From the NCBI GenBank assembly GCA_020310875.1, contig CM035423.1, forward strand, positions 125,433,164 through 125,497,163: a stretch of DNA of 64,000 bases. Direction: 5' to 3'. The DNA is from Ceratopteris richardii (lineage: Eukaryota; Streptophyta; Polypodiopsida; Polypodiales; Pteridaceae). The notes below the pieces were generated by a model, which was not told the origin of the DNA, made no database searches, and saw nothing but the letters and a program-made list of their open reading frames with translations. Shown here piece after piece: positions 48,472 through 59,792 of this stretch; position 1 is the stretch's first letter, and each line of letters starts with the position of its first letter. The position numbers and the translations under genes are program-made.

Positions 48472-48894
48472 AATACACAACTCTCTAATGTCGAGTTCTA
48501 TTCAGATATAGAAGAACATGGAACATTTTCCCAAAGAATGAGGAAATCCACAGAAGGCCGCCATGTACATTGGGATGATGAGCAGCAGAGAACTTTGTCA
48601 CAACAACTAGAACACTCGGAGGAAAAAGAAGCAGAAGCAGAAGAAACAACTAAAGCCCCAACCTATATAGCAAAACTCCGGAGGCTATATCAAATAATGG
48701 AATGAGTGCGGTCGCAACAGTTGCTCACCGAACAGAGCAGTCGGGTGCTCATGGCTCAGCTATTGGAAGAAGCCGGATTTGACTCAGAATACAGTGAAGG
48801 TCTCTTATTGATGGTAGAAACATATGGGGTAATAGAAGCAGTTCGAACAGCGATTAAGAGGTCTCCAGTTCAATATGATCCACAAAGATTCTAG

Positions 48895-50514
48895 ACACAA
48901 CCACGGTCTGGTAAAAACATCCAGATTCCCATTACTTCGAGGGAAGAACCTATTATTACATCCGAACCCATTGAGACAACCTCCCAGACAACAGCAACCA
49001 CTGGCCAAGAGATCCCCGTCACCCAAGATGAGTCAACCGAACCACTGCCACCGACCCTCCCCATCACCTCCGAGTTGAACGGAAGCTGTAAATATCACTT
49101 CGACTACCCAACCCATAGAGCAAGCCTTCATCTCCGAAGTCCAACCTCTAGTTCTACTTTGTTCTCCTCCTTTGAAAACCCCCTATATAATACCTCCACC
49201 GTCATGACTGAGTCCTTCATAGAGCCTACCCTAGGACAACCAGCCCCCATGCCTTCAGCCATAGGCCATCTTGACTCTCGATCCATTTTCTTTGGATTCC
49301 CAGCCACCACATCCTTTTTTTTGGCTTTCCCGCCTCCAAGTTCTCATCTTCCACCTCCCATACCACCATTCCTTCAACCCGCCCATGATTACTTTTGTAG
49401 AATGTATCAAGCCACCACCCAACCCTCCTCATCAATCCCATCCCCACCATCCTCACAACACTTATTCACCACTCTCACACACACACCACCTACCATTCCA
49501 ATATACATGGTAGACGCCACACTTGTATCCACTCCTGAAAGTATGGACATTTCGCCACCCACAGCACCTCCCCCTCCCCCCAAACTTCCACCTTCTCCCA
49601 TTCCCCCTCCACCAATTTCACCCACACACACATCTCCAATAGACACATCATTCACTCTCCCCATTCCCCAATTCCCTCCCCATGCATCTTCTATTGTACA
49701 AACCACACCCTCATCCATAGGCAATGCATTGGACACCATGCTTGCATGTATATCACAGTTAAGGATAGAGTACAATCAGCTCCAACAACATAACGCACGA
49801 CTGCAAGAGCACTCGGAGGTGCTACAAAGTCGTCTTGCTGCACTAGAAGAGGAGAATGCTCGCCTCCATACACAATTCCAAACTTTACAAGAGGCTCATA
49901 GCATATTGGAAGTACAGTTACAGAACACAGACCAGGAAGCAATACAAGTGGTAGAAGGCCATCTCCAGAGACACCTAGAATGCAACTCTAAGCTTCAGCG
50001 AAATATGACCCTACTCAAGCAACACCTTGCAGCCGCTCATGATGAGAATCGACGCCTGCAACTTCAGAATCAGGAAAACCTAGAAGCAGCTATCGAAAGC
50101 ACGCCTGGGGCACCCATCAGTCCCTCAAAGTTTCAAGCTGTGACCCTTGACAATATCAAGATCATCTTGGAAGACTATGCTACTCTACTCGAAGCACATG
50201 ACCAATTATCAGAGGAACTAGGTCAATTGAAACTGACAAGACAACAAGAAACGCTAGCAGGTCCCCAAGTCACTGCCTCAACTGCTTCACTTGGCACCAA
50301 CTTTGAGGCCCTAAAGGATCTCCAGAAACAGGTCACAGAATTGCAAGCACTCCTACTACAATATGAAAGACCACCTTCCCCACTAGAGGCTCCCACCGAT
50401 GAAGAAACAGTACAAATTCCTGTGGAGCAAATGTTTGAAGAAGACTATGACCCCCAACCCTTTCCAGGAGGTCAACAAACGAAAGAAGGTCAGGATACGT
50501 TCGAAGCACCATGA
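48895..50514 (+). pseudogene. ORF part 2: proline-rich and coiled-coil segment
   Basis: The open stretch of 540 codons has no in-frame ATG near its start, consistent with being the interior of a longer ORF. 49285-49700 encodes a proline-rich region (PPPPPKLPPSP). 49726-50110 encodes strong heptads (LQQHNARLQEHSEVLQ, LAALEEENARLHTQF), a likely dimer or trimer coiled coil, with more helix to about 50370. The C-terminus is acidic. Confidence 0.7.
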
Positions 50515-50532
50515 CCCCCATGGCTATGACAA

Positions 50533-51570
50533 GTGGAGGAAATCGGGAGTTCACATGAAGAGCGAACAGTAGTGCACAATCAGGCCATGAGAGTCATCGA
50601 AGACACTGTATTACAATCCAACTACTTCAAGAACCTGTCCTCTAGACGCCTTATCCTCTCATTAGAACTCCAATACAGGCTGCACTATATCATTTTGGCA
50701 GATTATAATGCAGAAATACAGAGAGTCTCAGGAAAGATACCTTCCTTCGCAACCCAATTTCAACCTAAAGACCTTCCTCTAGAGGTGCAAAAAGGCAAAA
50801 TCCGTCAACCGACATGGCGGCAGAAACTTCTTGAAACATATCCTCAAATGTTGCGCACTTGGAACAATGCGCCATTACATCTACTTTACAATCCATGCTA
50901 TGGCCCTGTTCCACGACGCCGCTCATGGAAAGCATTCAACATCAAGGTACAGAATAATGCTCAATGTAAAGAGTGGCTCAATTATTCATACATAGTGCCA
51001 CCACAGGGACCACCATTGATAGCATACATGATGGCCACAATTCGACATTGGATGCCTCGTCTGAATCCCATGCCAGATGTGGCGGCCCAAATGATGCTCA
51101 AAATTTTGGATATGATGCAGGTAGTACTCAAAACCTTTAGAAATGCAGCAGCACCACAGGTACGGCTACCGGGGTTTACTAATAGAAATTATGATTTGGT
51201 GTATGACATGAGCACCACCCCCAGCATTCAGGTAGCGTATGCTTGGCATGCACAAATTAAGTATCTTCCTGCATGCTATAAACAAACATTTGAAGAAATG
51301 TTCCGATCAGGATTTTGGGAGTACCACTCAGAAGTGTTTGCACCTAAGCCAACACACTTGCTCCATCTCTTTGCTTGTGAACAAGCCATGTATTCTGAGT
51401 TCTACACCACACCACAACCAGAGGTCCCCGGTGCAATAAATTGGGATGCATTGGAAGCTGACCTAGCACGAGGCTTAAGGATAGGAGAACACGAACTTGC
51501 CACCAATGTCATCCAATACTATATCGACCACCCTATAGAACAAAGGTGTGTCAGAGGCGACAGACGCTAG
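50533..51570 (+). pseudogene. ORF part 3: unrecognised C-terminal domain
   Basis: About 345 codons are open from 50527 to the stop. The protein is mixed alpha-helical, rich in Trp/Tyr/Met/Pro, with stretches such as RQPTWRQKLLETYPQMLRTW and WEYHSEVFAPKPTHLLHLF. No zinc knuckle, no catalytic motif and no membrane span are visible. It is the best-preserved part of the giant ORF and ends 1 bp before the polypurine tract. I do not recognise the family. Confidence 0.6.
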
Positions 51571-51580
51571 GAAGGGGGGA
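51570..51580 (+). promoter_or_regulatory. Gyp2 polypurine tract
   Basis: GGAAGGGGGGA lies 1 bp before the 3' LTR and overlaps the ORF stop by one base. Confidence 0.9.
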
Positions 51581-51581
51581 G

Positions 51582-52193
51582 TGCTGGCATACAATTCATA
51601 TGAAGAGCATACAGGCACAATGGAGCAGTCCTGCATAATATGGCAACAAGGCCTAATCATTTTTTTCCATGAACTACTTCCAACTTTAGTGATTTTTATC
51701 ACTACACACACATTGTAAATCCCATTTTTGGTAGAATAGACTCCATTTTGTTCAAGCCGAGGAGTCCTCGAGCTTGAGGAGTATTAGAATTAACTACATA
51801 CCAATTTTCATAATTTTTAGACTCTGTTTGAGCCCTCAAATAGGCTCCAGAACCTAATTTTCAACTAGGCCGGACACTAGGTCTGGACAAGGCCAAAGCT
51901 AGTCAGAAAACTATAAAAAGAGCTAGAGAGCTCATTTTTGGGGTTAGATTGTTTGTGAATTGAGCTTATGTAAGAGACTTTTTGACTAATGCAAAGAACT
52001 CCATTGTTCCTCTCCTTGTTCTTGCCTTGTGTGCGCGTGTGTGTGTATGTGTGTGCATGCTTGTGTGCTTCTCACTCACACACTTGTGCCATCACTTGCT
52101 CATAGTCTTCATACTAGTCCTCACATCTCCACGGATTGACAATTATGAGGTGGATCTCCTCACATTGGTACTCACCATTTTGTTAGAGTGACA
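51582..52193 (+). repeat. Gyp2 3' LTR
   Basis: It is 612 bp, TGCTGGCATACA...GAGTGACA, followed by the AGGTT duplication. It fixes the left LTR border of the other four copies. Confidence 0.95.
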
Positions 52194-52610
52194 AGGTTGC
52201 TTCACATAGACCTCTTCTTGCAAATCACCATTCAAGAAAGTTGTTTTTATGTCCAACTAGTGCACTTTCCAACCTCGATGGGCAGCCAATGCAAGCACGG
52301 TATGAATGGTAGTTATGCGTGCAGTAGGTGCAAAAGTTTCCTCATAATCAATACCATATTGTTGTGCATATCCTTTGGCAACTAATCTAGCTTTGTAGCG
52401 ATCAATGCTACCATCAGTCTTTCTCTTAATCATGTAAACCCACTTTGTACCAATGGCATTCTTTCCTTTTGGCAATTCACATAACTCCCAAGTACCATTC
52501 CTATGTATGGAATCCATTTTTGATTGCATAGCACTCATCCATTGTGGATCATCACATGCAGCTTCAAAAGAAAGTGACTCTTCATTACATGATGAGCAAA
52601 AGGAGAATAA
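52194..52610 (-). pseudogene. Cop2 RT, N-terminal half
   Basis: In minus sense: [58 protein letters not shown], ending KQP at the Gyp2 border. One stop precedes LDIK. It is the upstream continuation of the RT at 28126-29274. At about 52610 it ends abruptly in another copia RT, so the rest of Cop2 (integrase, gag, 5' LTR) is deleted. Confidence 0.88.
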
Positions 52611-54235
52611 CCCAAGCATGATGATCTGCAAGTGCACAGATGCTACGAATAGTAGTCATTTGGCATGTAGGAGCAAAGGTCTCATCAAAATTCAATGCCC
52701 TCTTTCCTGAGCATAACCCTTTGCAACAAGCCTAACCTTATACCTATCAACTGTTCCATCAAGCTTATGCTTCAACTTGTATACCCATTTAGCCAATGGC
52801 CTTCTTGTTAGGAGGCAAGTCACATAAAGACCAGGTACCATTTTTCATGATAACATCATATTCTGATTGCATAGCAGCCATCCAATTTTCAAAAATTTGT
52901 GCTTCATCAAAGGAATCAAGCTCATTCTCACCACAGAGACTAGGGGCAGCCATAGCATAACAAATTGATGCAACAAAAGCACTATGAGAGCATGAATGAG
53001 TATGATATGACAAAAGTGCATCTAATTTGCTATCTTGCAAAGTCTGCACTAGCCATTTAAGCATAGTTTTTGCCTCCTCTATATCAATTCTCTCATCAAC
53101 AAGTACATCATGTAAATTTGCATCAGAAATGGAACGATTTGCATCATCACATGAAGCCTATAAAGGCTAAGAAGTTGCCTCATTTGGACCATCACTAGAC
53201 TATCCACCTATAAAAAGAGGCAACAAGGTGTCATACATGTCTTTGGAGCTAACTAATGTCTCCTTAGTACATGAAAGTAATGGATTAATAGAATCTTCCA
53301 CAAAAACAACATCATAGCTAACCAACATGCATTTATTTTATGGATGATACAGATGATAGCTTTGCTTTCAGAACTATACCCAACAAAAATAGATTTCACT
53401 ACTTTATAATCCAATTTCATCTGTTGTTGTTCAGGCACTAATGCATATGTCAGACAACCAAAAACATGCAAGTGAGAAACAGATGGCTTGCGACCAGGCC
53501 AAGCCTCATATGGAGTGAGAGACTGCAATGCTTTAGTGGGACACCTGTTAAGTACATATGCTACACATATAACAGCCTCAAGCCAGAAACTATGTGGCAA
53601 AGCTTGACTCTTGACCATACACCTCGCCATCTTCATGGGTGACGTGTTCTTCCTTTCAGCAACTCCATTTTGTTGAGGTGTATATGACACTGTACACTGA
53701 TGTTTTATCCCACGTTCAACCAGAAATGCATTAACATCAGAAGATATATACCCCCCCCCGATCAAAATGGAGGCTGCCCATTTTATATGTTCACAAATTT
53801 CCAGCCAAAATAAAAAATTGTTTGAAGCACATAAATACTTTGGACTTTGCTTTCAATGGATATACCCATGCATGCCTTGAAAATTCACTGATGAAAGTCA
53901 CAAAGTAAAGATAGCTCCCAAAAGAAGGTGTCTGCATAAGACCAGAGACATCACTATGAACAAGCTTCAATTTTTGAGTAGCTCAAGCTGAACCATCTTT
54001 TGGGAAACAGGAATGCTGCATTCTTCCAAAAATGTAGGCTTTACATACATGTTTACCACGTGCCTCAATTTTGGGCAAAGCGAACACCATTTTATATTTT
54101 TGTAGATGTAGAAAACTAGCAAAATTTAGATGACGAAAGCATGCATGCCAAAGCTTTGTGCCTGACATAGCTTGAGAATCTTGAACTGCACATGTTGAAT
54201 CATTCAAAAATTTTGCATAATCTATGAGTTTAAAC
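52611..54235 (-). pseudogene. Copia RT/integrase remnant, probably 5' part of Cop1
   Basis: In minus sense: pre-integrase and zinc region (54207-53983; LWHACFRHLNF), integrase core (53765-53253; HQCTVSYTPQQNGVAERKN, SFWLEAV, VFGCLTYALVP), linker and RT N-terminus (53064-52611; [34 protein letters not shown]). Many stops are present. The order around Gyp2 (Cop1, Cop2, Gyp2, Cop2, Cop1) suggests this is the other side of the Cop1 element in the array; this is an inference. Confidence 0.75.
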
Positions 54236-55579
54236 CACTAAGAGCTAGAATACAAGAGATATTTCCATAGAACTAAGGGTTTTACATGGTAAAACCCTAA
54301 GTTGTCTCCAAAAGTTAGGAGATAATTTGAAACCCTAAGAGAGGTGTGAAGAGGCCAAGAAGCATAAAAACTAAGAATTCTTTCACTTCTTTGTGACTAT
54401 AAGTGTAATGAAGTCCTTTGATGTCACTAATACAAGAGTCTTAACAATGTGCTTACTACAAGGAACTTATTGCGAGGATGAGCCTATCTTCAAGAAAGAT
54501 CTTAGGATACTCCATAAATACTCATTTCAATTGTCTTTGTGAACTTCCAAATTTTTATTTTTTGTAGTGGAATAGAAAGGTTGTTTGTGTATCATCTATG
54601 CTTGTAGGTACGGTTATCTGATATCAATTGCTTGCGATTCAACCATTTATGTGCATGTAAAAGGCTTCATATGATTTTGAGGTCAATAAAGGATCTAGGA
54701 AGAAAGTAGACAGCTAGTGCACAAGGACACTAGAGTGATGTAAAGAATAGGAAGGTGAATAGTAACATCTCAACCAAAGAAAGTATTAGCTCATCAAATT
54801 GAATCCCTAGATCCTTGTTTGATAATCGGAGTGAAAGAGAGAGTGAACCTCATACATGTCCCATCCCATTAATATGGATGAGCTTCAGAAAGAGCTAAAT
54901 TTCCTAGCCAAAATCGATGGAGAATATGACACCACTCTCACCTATTACATGGATAATGGGTAGAGTGCTCCCTTGTTTATGGATACTTGCGGTCATACCC
55001 TACTCAAAATCAAAGTGAAGGCCCAAAAAAACTAGATGAGTATGGAAACAATGTCATAGAAGAACCACTAGTCACCTTTAGTGGCGATCTTAGTGGATTC
55101 ATTGGTGGCCACCCAAAGAACTTCGCGATTGAGGATCAAGAGAAAATATATGTTGAAAGGACATTTTTCTTAACTAAACTACTTTTGTATTCACAACGTA
55201 CTAAATTATACTACTCCATGGATACTAAGGAAGCCTTCTGGATCCTTCCCTCAATAGATAGATTGTAGCGGCTTTCCTAAAAAGTAAGGAATTTAGATAT
55301 TCTAAGGCCCCCAACCTTCCTAGTGTATGAGGATCCCATGAAAAGAGAATTTTGGGTTTTATTTCAAGATCTTCAAAATCCTTATTTGTATCAAGGCCAA
55401 CCAGTTTTTATGAATGGTGTTCTTAGGGCAGAAGCCATCACTCGTAAGTTCATCAATCACCAATCAAGAACTTCAGAAAACTAGGGGAATCTGAGATTCA
55501 ATCAGCATAGAAATGTTAATCCACATACAAACATACAAGATGTAGGAAGAGGTAACATGCAGAGGTAGAATCCTCTCGA
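54236..55579 (+). other. Gyp4 5' region
   Basis: Probable LTR/leader and gag N-terminus of a plus-strand gypsy element. The frame 54987-55268 is Thr/Lys-rich and open but not recognisable by itself. No clear LTR ends or primer site were found. Confidence 0.4.
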
Positions 55580-58378
55580 ACCTCAAATGTTGATCAAAAG
55601 ACCTAATTTTTGCAGGAGGTTGGGACCTACTCAAGTGGAAAAATTTATGAGAGATTTATGCGATGGACATGGAGATCCATAGGATCATGTTGTAAAGTTC
55701 ATATGACTTCTCAAGTAGAACAAGTAGATGAATTTGTAATTCAATACAAAGCCTTTGGGATCACCCTCAAAGGTTGTGCTTTGGCATGATTCCAACCCTT
55801 ATGGATTGAGAAATTTGTGAACTTGAATGCATTGATAGATGAATTCATTGGAGAATTTTATAAGGGAGGAGTCAGACATAACACCTTTTTGTTAATCTAT
55901 AGTTTCAAACAATCCGGTTTGTAATGAGACTAACCACATGAATATTCAAATAATACAACTCAAGGTGCCCCACATGCAAACTATCTTCAGAAGAAAAGAT
56001 GGTTACCCTATTCATTGATGGTCTAAGAAAATATGAGATGAGTAAGTTTGTTTTCATCAAGAGGCCATGTACAGTGGATGAGTGCATCAAAGACTATATC
56101 GATCTATAGGATAACCTGGAGTTCACAAAAGAATCCTCTAAAAAGATAGTATTAGAGGATAGTATTATACACAATATAATGGTCAAATGCCAAAACCTTA
56201 TCCTAATAGAGAATTTGTTTATGGCTAAAGGCATCAAACACTTGGTCAAGGGCCACCTCAAAGATTCTATGGGCAAAATCCATCACAACCTATGCTTGGA
56301 CAACAACCTTCTCAACTTGTCCAAGTCATGCCACTCAAATATATAGTGGACAAGAATCATGAGAGAGCTTTAGTGCCACCTAACCCACTGATTGGTTCAA
56401 GGAATATGGAAGATTTGTATGGCCTCAATTGTGATGCTTATCAGAAGGAACATGGGGATTAGGCTTGAGGATAGAGTCCTCAATGGAATGTGACTCAAAA
56501 GTGCTAATGATTATAAATTACCGAAATCCATGGGGTTGTGGTATGCTAATCCATCACCTATTCATAAGGGAACTTGATTTAGGTGCAATGGTGATCGTTA
56601 TGTTTGCCAATGTCCTATTCTTCAAGCTGAGACTATGGTTAATGCATAAAAAAAACATTTTGGATTTTTTCCACATTATGGTGTGGACCATGTGTTAAAC
56701 GATTGTCCTAAGAATCCATTCACCATAAAGGTAACTCCCTTGAACATAGTATCACATATTCCTTCAAGAATTGAGAATGACTAGCTAGAAATGGTTCGAG
56801 TAGTTACAAGGGCACAAGCTAAAGCCCAACATGAGCACAAGAATAGAGATTCCTAGTCGGAGAAGGAAATGATCCATCTAGAAGATTCAAGCCCTAAAAT
56901 GGCTCAAACACAAAGGCAAAGGCATGAAAAATCCAAGAAGAGATCCAAAGATCAAGCTCCATATTCAAGTTTGTTAGAAAGGGGCAAGAAAAAGAACACC
57001 ACATGGAAGGGAAATGGGGCAAAGATAAATAATTCACTTGAAAAATGAATTGATGAAATAATTGATTATCTATCCTTAATGAACTCCCAACTTCATGATA
57101 AGGAACTAGAACTTAGGGTTAGAGCTGAAGAAAGAGAAAAACCTAGTCTCCAATAGGAGTGACAAATCTTACAACATAAGCAAAAAAGGGTAGGATTGGT
57201 GTTAGAACTCCGATTTCCAAAGACTTAAATATGCTCATAAAATTTTATCAAGCTAAGATAGTGGCAAGAACATCAACTCAAAATCATTACAAGTGCTATC
57301 CAAGCGTGAATCTTGAAAAAACGAATTTGGATATGTGTAGAAGAATCATTAAACTGGTTCAAAAATCGTTAAAAAAGGTACCCAATCCTCTTTCTAACAC
57401 TAGAATCTTTGATCATTGGTTTTGACACATGACTCATCCATTGAACTATCCTCAAATTCTTTTTCTATCATCTCAACCAACGATGCATAATCCATCACCA
57501 AATATTGTACAAGTTGAGCCTATCAAATTGAATGCAATCATCTAGGACACATCCTTATAAGGTGAGTACACTTATGTCACTATGTAGAGGTAATAAAAGA
57601 AGAGCTAATGCAAAGGGACATGGTCGTTCCTTCTTCAAAGAAATTAAAATCACTTCCACATAAGAGACTATAGGTATTCAAGACTAGTACAAAGGGGAAT
57701 AATTCATATCACAAGTCCATAGGAAAACTAGAACATGATCCTACAAAACATGAGGAGGATTTTTTAGATAATCCAAGGATTGAGGCTACACCTCTAATCC
57801 AAGAACAAGGTTTTTTCTCTAATATCTTGGATATTTCAGGGTTATTGTGTGATGAATTTTGGCACAAGATACAAGAAGAGTAATGGAAGAAATGGCAGGT
57901 TTCATAGCTTCCCTTTAATGAGCTCAATGCTAGAGCATGTACAACCATGAATGATCTAGATGTACAAAATCTTGGACTTGTCAGTGAGAAGATGTTTGAA
58001 TGCAAAAATGCCAGCCTAAAATACCTTAGCAAGATATTTATCTTTGCACAAAGGTACCTCAGAGTGTGAGAGAACAAGACTTCTTTGTTTGAAGAAGATT
58101 GAGCAAAGAAGTTCACATGGGAATCTAGTAAATCTCAAGAAAGCTAGGGTGAAGTGTACTCTCATTATGGAAGATTTAGTGAAATTGAAACCTCACTACT
58201 AGCATGACATAGCTAGACAAGTAGTTCTAGATCCCACAAAGGTAATGATAAACTCTCAAGTTAAACATATACCCTTAGACAAAGTGGGAGGGTATAGTGT
58301 AGGAGATGAAGGGAACATTTTTATTCCAATCACCTTAAAAAATGTCACCACTAAAGTTATTATCAACTCTAGGGTAGG
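55580..58378 (+). pseudogene. Gyp4 (Ty3/gypsy) gag and downstream remnant
   Basis: Plus-strand 55750-55920 encodes the conserved retrotransposon gag pattern (ITLKGCALA, FQPL, IEKFVNLNALIDEFIGEFYKGG), broken by stops. A proline/glutamine-rich segment follows (56230-56330), then a Cys/His region (FFPHYGVDHVLNDCPKNPF, about 56660-56720) and long decayed sequence with no RT. The element is cut at 58378 by the Gyp3 LTR. Confidence 0.6.
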
Positions 58379-58822
58379 TGTGGTAGTGCAACATCGTAGC
58401 CATAGGAATTGCTCATGAATGAATGACTCTCCTCCCAACCATATGCCTCTATATATAGCTCTCTCCAAGGGTCTGCCTTCTTAGGCAGGTGGATTCTAAT
58501 TGTCCAAGTGTCAGCCATGTGACTACATGTGCACCAAGTGTCCTAGTTAGCCAGAGCTAACTCAAGTGGATGCTTCTAGAAGGTTCTAGAGCTCTTTGGG
58601 CAAAACACTCTCCCCATGTACCCCATCGGGGTTGAACCCAGGACCTCCTCCTTCACATCCTTGAGTCTTAACCACTAGGCTAAGTGGATTACTTGGTTAC
58701 AAGACCTACCAGTAAGTCTAAACTCGAGATCTTTGGCCGCACATACGGATGAACAAAAAGTGTCCGATTTCAGATCCGTGTGAACCCATCGGACCCTTAG
58801 ATCATAGACTTACGTTATTACA
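58379..58822 (-). repeat. Gyp3 3' LTR (putative)
   Basis: 444 bp, TGTGGTAG...TTATTACA on the plus strand. The right end abuts a strong polypurine tract; the left end is placed where Gyp4 sequence stops. No second LTR is in the window. Confidence 0.65.
58621..58690 (-). other. tRNA-like pol III promoter unit inside the Gyp3 LTR
   Basis: In minus sense TAGCCTAGTGGTTAAGACTC fits the A box and GGGTTCAACCC fits the B box about 30 bp downstream, in tRNA spacing. It may be a SINE head or a tRNA copy. Confidence 0.5.
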
Positions 58823-58835
58823 TTCTTCCCCCCTT
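58823..58835 (-). promoter_or_regulatory. Gyp3 polypurine tract
   Basis: The minus strand reads AAGGGGGGAAGAA directly before the LTR. Confidence 0.75.
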
Positions 58836-59690
58836 GGAAAATATTTTTGTCCTCGAAAATTAGAGCTTTACATACTGTAGGCAACCCCGGAGCCTCATGT
58901 TCTAAAACTTGAAGAACATGCATTCATTCAATCAGGTTATTTACTTAGAACTTGAAAGTAAAAAACCTTATCATGTTCTAAAACTCAAAGAACATGATCG
59001 GTTTATCCACTTAGAGCTTGACAATAGAAAACCTTCTTTATTTGGGACCAACTTGAAACTGGAAAGTTGGAAAACGTTATTGGATTGTTTCTTCAGTTCC
59101 ATCCTTCCATTTTACTAAGCACTCTTCGTACAAGTGACTTCTTGTACATTTATCTCGGGTGCGAAGTATCCTTTCAGGTTCATGAGGAACTGTTTCACTT
59201 ACTAGAATTGGAAGTATAACCTATTGTCCAACTAGATTATCTAAATCTATCAGACTCTTCCTAAGTCGACTAACATGGAACACTGGATGAATCCAACTAT
59301 CATCTGGAAGTTGCAATTCATAAGCCCCCAAGCCAACTTTCTTGGTGATTGGAAAAGGACCGCAATATCTAGGCAATAATTTGGTGCATTGACCAGTCTT
59401 GAACTTTTACGATCTTTTAGGAATATGAAGATAAACTTGATCACCTACCTGAAAAGTAACATCTCTTTGCTTCAGATCGGCATAAGCCTTTGCACGATCT
59501 TGAGCTTTCTTTAAGTTTTCTTTAGCAAACTTAAGTTTAAAGCTCATCTCTTGAAGGAATTCTTGAGCTGCTTGAACTCGTTCATTTTGAAGTCCTACCG
59601 CATATGGAGACCTAGGCTTGAAACCATACATCAACACGAATGGACTAAATTCAGTTGATGATTCTTGGCACTGTTATAGGCAATGAGTAT
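58836..59690 (-). pseudogene. Gyp3 chromovirus-like integrase C-terminus
   Basis: In minus sense: AYNSAKNH-like, then (59637-59407) FKPRSPYAVGL, FLQEMSFKLKFAKENLKKAQDRAK, DVTFQVGDQVYLHIPKRS, a stop, and then (59390-59250) GPFPITKKVGLGAYELQLPD, IHPVFHVSRLRKS. This is the GPF/Y domain and following segment of chromovirus integrases. A chromodomain is not clearly readable in the remaining 400 bp. The catalytic core is missing. Confidence 0.8.
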
Positions 59691-59792
59691 AGATAATCAT
59701 TAGAATGATAAGGAGTAATGTAATAGATGCAGGTTGAGTCTAGAATCATATGTATATAAGTCAAGGGACGACAGAGACAAAGAGGGGGATAG
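59691..59792 (+). other. Spacer with polypurine tract
   Basis: A short unassigned piece ending in AGAGGGGGATAG (59781-59792), which looks like a plus-strand polypurine tract for the LTR that follows. Confidence 0.45.

Larger units (their letters stand above)
47287..51570 (+). pseudogene. Gyp2 giant 3' ORF (1,428 codons, nine premature stops)
   Basis: One reading frame runs from ATG 47287 to TAG 51568-51570 just before the polypurine tract. Premature stops: TAG at 47314, 47512, 47680, 47698, 48469 and 48892; TGA at 48703, 50512 and 50524. No TAA and no frameshift is needed. Order of parts: an acidic/proline N-terminus, an alpha-helical domain like the plant transposon/Athila ORF1 family, an acidic linker, a proline-rich stretch, a long coiled coil, and a C-terminal domain I do not recognise. 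No signal peptide or membrane segment stands out, so env function is not shown. It may be a structural (gag- or env-like) protein. Confidence 0.75.
29280..52193 (+). mobile_element. Gyp2, Ty3/gypsy insertion with nested elements
   Basis: The 5' LTR (29280-29863) is preceded by AGGTT (29275-29279). The 3' LTR (51582-52193) is followed by AGGTT (52194-52198). The flanks are the two halves of Cop2 RT: removing the element and one AGGTT restores the canonical copia motif QPPGF. The tRNA-Asp primer site and an integrase of Ty3/gypsy type fit the Tat/Athila branch. Gag, first protease, RT and RNase H are missing; a minus-strand Gyp1 piece sits there instead. Cop3 is inserted in the integrase region. 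The 3' third holds an unusual post-integrase region. Confidence 0.85.

Noticed and set aside
49128..49942. Minus frames rich in Gly/Val opposite the proline-rich segment
   Set aside because: They are antisense to the proline-rich part of the giant ORF; no motif.
47287..51570. Giant ORF as a virus-type envelope glycoprotein
   Set aside because: No signal peptide, membrane anchor or cysteine-rich ectodomain is visible; only its position and the splice acceptor are env-like.
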